From assembly GCA_044359525.1 (NCBI GenBank), contig JBIKLY010000115.1, forward strand, positions 1 through 7,432: a stretch of 7,432 nt of DNA. Direction: 5' to 3'. Made by a program: the position numbers and the translations under genes. Below are positions 5,133 to 7,432 of the stretch, piece after piece. The number at the start of each line of letters is the position of its first letter. Positions within the stretch are counted from its first letter, which is position 1. The notes under the pieces were generated by a model that was not told the DNA's origin, made no database searches, and was given only the letters and a program-made list of their open reading frames with translations. Source of the stretch: CAJBIL01 sp044359525. GTDB taxonomy: Bacteria; Pseudomonadota; Gammaproteobacteria; Burkholderiales; Rhodocyclaceae.

Positions 5133-6627
5133 CAGGATGATGATGCGAATGGCCACTGGTGTGGTGTGTTTCTGCGGCGGCGTGATGGTGCATGCCGGCG
5201 TGCGGATCCAGCTGTGGGCTTGGCCGCCCGATCCACTGCGGCAGCAGCGATCCAGCGATCATGCCGACAATGCTGACGCCGAGGCCGATCAGTTGTGCCG
5301 GTACCAGGCTCACCGTAACTAGCACTTCGACGAGCAGCCAGGAGGAAAGGCCGCCGAAGGTTGCGGCAAGCGCGCCTTGCGTGGTGCCACGCTTCCAGTA
5401 GGCGCCGAAGAAGAGTGGTACGAAAACCCCGGCCAGCGTTACCTTGTAGGCGTTCTCGACCATCTTGAAGATGCTCGCCTCGGAGTTGAGGGCAAAAACC
5501 AGCACGATGCAGGTAAAGCAGACGATGGTGATGCGCATCATGCGCAGGAAAGCATGGTCACCAAGGCCGGGGAAGTAGCCGCGCAGGATGTTCTCCGAGA
5601 AAGCCACTGAAGGAGCGAGCAGCGTGGCTGATGAGCAACTCATGATTGCCGAGAGTACGGCGCCGAAAAAAATCGCCTGCGCGAAGATCGGTGTGTGTTC
5701 AAGCACCAGCGTTGGCAGCACGAGTTGCGAGTCGGTTTCGATCAGCGCGTTGAACTGCTCCGGGTTGATCAGCGTCGCTGCGTAGGCAATGAACATCGGT
5801 ACAAAGGTGAAGCAGAAGTAAAGCACGCCGCCGAGAATCGAGGCATAGATGGCGATTCTTGCACTTTTCGCCGAGGTGACGCGCTGGAAGACATCCTGCT
5901 GCGGGATCGAACCGAGCATCATGGTGATCCATGCACCGAGAAAAGCCAGCCACTGCGCGGCGTTCGTCTCGGGAAAGAAGTCAAGCTTGCCGGCTGCCGA
6001 AGCATGGCTGATGACGACATCGACGCCGCCGGTCATGCCGGAAACGATATAACCGATGTAGAGCATGCCGCCCATGACGACGCCCATCTGCACGAAGTCG
6101 AGAATGGCTACCGAGAGCATGCCGCCAAAGGTCGTGTAGGTGAGCACAATGGCGGCGCCGAGAATCATGCCGGCTGGCTGCGAGATTGCGCCATTGGTAA
6201 CGACGTTGAAAACCAGTCCGAGCGCCTTGATCTGCGCGGATACCCAGCCGAGGTAGGAGGCCACGATGCACAGCGTGGTCAGCACTTCGACCGTGCGGTT
6301 GTAACGCATGCGGAAAAAGTCGCCGAGGGTCAGGACGTTGAGTTTGTAGAGTTTGGTGCCGTAGAAAATGCCGGCAATGATCAGGCACATACTGGCGCCA
6401 AAAGGGTCGGCCACCACGCCGCGCAGACCATCCTTGACGAAGGTGGCCGAGACGCCGAATACCGCCTCGGCGCCGAACCAGGTGGCAAACACGGTGGCGG
6501 TGACCACCGGCAGCGGCAGACTGCGTCCGGCGACGGCGAAGTCCTTGGCATTATGTACGCGGGTTGCGGCGTAAAGGCCGATGCCGATCGAGATGAGCAG
6601 GTAGATAACAACGAACCAGAGAAGCAT
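5125..6627 (-). CDS. Sodium:solute symporter (SSS/SSF family) with a histidine-rich C-terminal tail
   Basis: This 500-residue inner-membrane transporter should use the sodium gradient to import a small solute. About 13 membrane helices fit the LeuT-type fold. Family features include the N-terminal NAKDFAVAGRSLP (26-38), TWFGAEAVFG (49-58) and FGGMLSVAILDFVQ (167-180), which resembles the SSF GG-AV-TD-Q signature but with Leu176 where Thr is usual. MSCSSATLLAPS (329-340) corresponds to the sodium-binding helix of PutP. The last 25 or so residues (476-500) are soluble and contain ten histidines in HHH and HH clusters. Substrate is not identifiable; proline, pantothenate, acetate and sugar carriers all belong here. 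The ATG at 6627 has a modest GGA 6 bases upstream and starts a membrane helix at once. It lies 70 bases downstream of the ketoacyl synthase gene on the same strand, with its own promoter in the gap. Confidence 0.92.
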   Translation of the reverse strand: MLLWFVVIYLLISIGIGLYAATRVHNAKDFAVAGRSLPLPVVTATVFATWFGAEAVFGVSATFVKDGLRGVVADPFGASMCLIIAGIFYGTKLYKLNVLTLGDFFRMRYNRTVEVLTTLCIVASYLGWVSAQIKALGLVFNVVTNGAISQPAGMILGAAIVLTYTTFGGMLSVAILDFVQMGVVMGGMLYIGYIVSGMTGGVDVVISHASAAGKLDFFPETNAAQWLAFLGAWITMMLGSIPQQDVFQRVTSAKSARIAIYASILGGVLYFCFTFVPMFIAYAATLINPEQFNALIETDSQLVLPTLVLEHTPIFAQAIFFGAVLSAIMSCSSATLLAPSVAFSENILRGYFPGLGDHAFLRMMRITIVCFTCIVLVFALNSEASIFKMVENAYKVTLAGVFVPLFFGAYWKRGTTQGALAATFGGLSSWLLVEVLVTVSLVPAQLIGLGVSIVGMIAGSLLPQWIGRPSPQLDPHAGMHHHAAAETHHTSGHSHHHPEK

Positions 6628-6667
6628 GGCGAGTCCGTGTGTGGTTTTAGCTGATTAAAAACAGCGC

Positions 6668-6697
6668 ATTATACGAAATATGGCGACGCATTGTCGC
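6668..6697 (-). promoter_or_regulatory. Promoter of the symporter gene, with an inverted repeat over the -35
   Basis: A perfect TATAAT (6673-6668) follows GCGACA (6697-6692) at 18-base spacing; the -35 matches 4 of 6 consensus bases. The predicted start is near 6661, leaving a leader of about 34 bases. GCGAC-N5-GTCGC (6697-6683) is a small perfect inverted repeat covering the -35. It could be an operator or a weak hairpin at the end of the upstream message. The promoter begins immediately after the stop of the ketoacyl synthase gene. Confidence 0.6.
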
Positions 6698-7432
6698 TCA
6701 CTGTTTCCTGACCACCACACTGCCAATCGAATAACCGGCGCCAAACGAGCAGATGACGCCGAGGTCGCCGGTGGCGAGATCGCTGCTGTGTCGATGGAAG
6801 GCGATGATCGAGCCGGCCGAGGCGGTGTTGGCGAATTCGTCGAGAATTACCGGCGCTTCGTCGGCGGTGGCTTCACGGCCAAGCAGGCGGCGGCCGATCA
6901 GCTGGTTCATCGCCAGGTTGGCCTGATGCAGCCAGAAGCGGCGCAGGCTGGCGGGCACGAAGCCGAGGCTGTCGAGATGCGTGGTGATGTGTTCGGCGGC
7001 CATCGGGCAGACTTCCTTGAACACCTTGCGCCCTTCCTGAATGAACAGCTGGTCGCGGTCGGCCGGGTCTCTATCTTCGCAGCGCGAGAGGAAGCCGGCG
7101 TTGTTGCGGATGTTGTTCGAGAAGCTGGTCGCCAGCTTGGTGCCGAGGACTTCCCAGCGATTTTGCGAACGTGCCGTTTCGGTGTTTTCAACGACGATGG
7201 CCGTGCATACGTCGCCGAAAATGAAGTGGCAGTCGCGATCTTTCCAGGCCAGATGCGCCGAGCAGATTTCCGGATTGACCACCAGTACGGCACGCGCGCT
7301 ACCGCTCTTCACGGCGTTAACCGCCTGCTCCAGCGCAAAGGTCGCCGACGAGCAGGCGACATTCATGTCGAAGCCGTAGCCCTGTGCGATGCCCAGCCCG
7401 TGCTGGATTTCCACCGCCATCGCCGGGTAGGC
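6698..7432 (-). CDS. Beta-ketoacyl-ACP synthase III, FabH-like (N-terminus off the window)
   Basis: This thiolase-fold condensing enzyme joins an acyl-CoA starter to malonyl-ACP, either in fatty acid synthesis or in a side pathway. The C-terminal 244 residues are visible. All three catalytic positions are present: the nucleophile Cys in NVACSSATFALEQ (visible residue 27), His in WLHQANLAMNQ (169) and Asn in EFANTASAGSI (202). The C-terminal glycine-rich SFGAGYSIGSVVVR (229-242) matches the end of FabH. The Cys-to-His distance of 142 residues exceeds the 132 of E. coli FabH. The extra residues probably lie around the SNNIRNNAGFLSRCEDRD segment (105-122), which may reshape the acyl pocket. It is therefore likely a FabH paralogue rather than housekeeping FabH; Pseudomonas PA3286, which takes medium-chain acyl-CoA, is one possible comparison. 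About 120-130 N-terminal residues are missing, so the start and operon context cannot be judged. Confidence 0.9.
   Translation of the reverse strand, partial: AYPAMAVEIQHGLGIAQGYGFDMNVACSSATFALEQAVNAVKSGSARAVLVVNPEICSAHLAWKDRDCHFIFGDVCTAIVVENTETARSQNRWEVLGTKLATSFSNNIRNNAGFLSRCEDRDPADRDQLFIQEGRKVFKEVCPMAAEHITTHLDSLGFVPASLRRFWLHQANLAMNQLIGRRLLGREATADEAPVILDEFANTASAGSIIAFHRHSSDLATGDLGVICSFGAGYSIGSVVVRKQ

Noticed and set aside
4289..6627. A joint metal-handling system of the TauE/SafE protein (HAHHKHG loop) and the His-tailed symporter
   Set aside because: The genes converge rather than form an operon, and a short His cluster in the loop of a TauE/SafE protein is weak evidence for a shared role.
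5695..6654. 319-codon open frame on the plus strand
   Set aside because: It is the antisense shadow of the symporter gene, with low-complexity charged composition and no recognisable motif.

Overview
The window looks like ordinary chromosome of a high-GC betaproteobacterium, most likely near the Rhodocyclales. This is inferred from codon use, from the style of the TonB receptor, ZapA and FabH-like proteins, and from a zapB-like/zapA/6S RNA cluster. It shows no mobile element, tRNA, rRNA or CRISPR array. Both ends cut through a gene.

Region 1 (1-3303, minus strand) is a vitamin B12 uptake unit. A TATAAT-type promoter near 3300 leads into a cobalamin riboswitch (about 3226-3032), a likely rho-independent attenuator (3030-2983), the outer-membrane cobalamin receptor gene btuB (2907-895), and then the start of a BtuC-type inner-membrane ABC permease (814 to beyond base 1). 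When B12 is abundant, the riboswitch should shut off transcription of the whole unit.

Region 2 (3304-4226) is a divergent control region followed by a cell-division and RNA cluster on the plus strand. A CRP-like palindrome (3342-3357) lies between the btuB promoter and a strong promoter (TTGACT-N18-TATAGT). The strong promoter sits so close to the small coiled-coil zapB-like gene (3416-3616) that the message may be leaderless. zapA (3630-3986) follows after 13 bases. Next come a 6S RNA gene (about 3995-4187), whose long rod can be folded by hand, and a near-perfect intrinsic terminator.

Region 3 (4289-7432) holds a TauE/SafE-family anion exporter (plus strand, GTG start). It converges on a sodium:solute symporter gene with a histidine-rich C-terminal tail (minus strand). 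Upstream of the symporter, on the same strand, is the 3' part of a FabH-like ketoacyl synthase III gene with its Cys-His-Asn triad intact. These three genes have no obvious shared pathway.

No clearly new multi-gene system is visible. The points most worth following are the rearranging btuB leader with its two competing hairpins, the possible leaderless zapB-like message, the CRP-like site shared by two divergent promoters, and the His-rich symporter tail.
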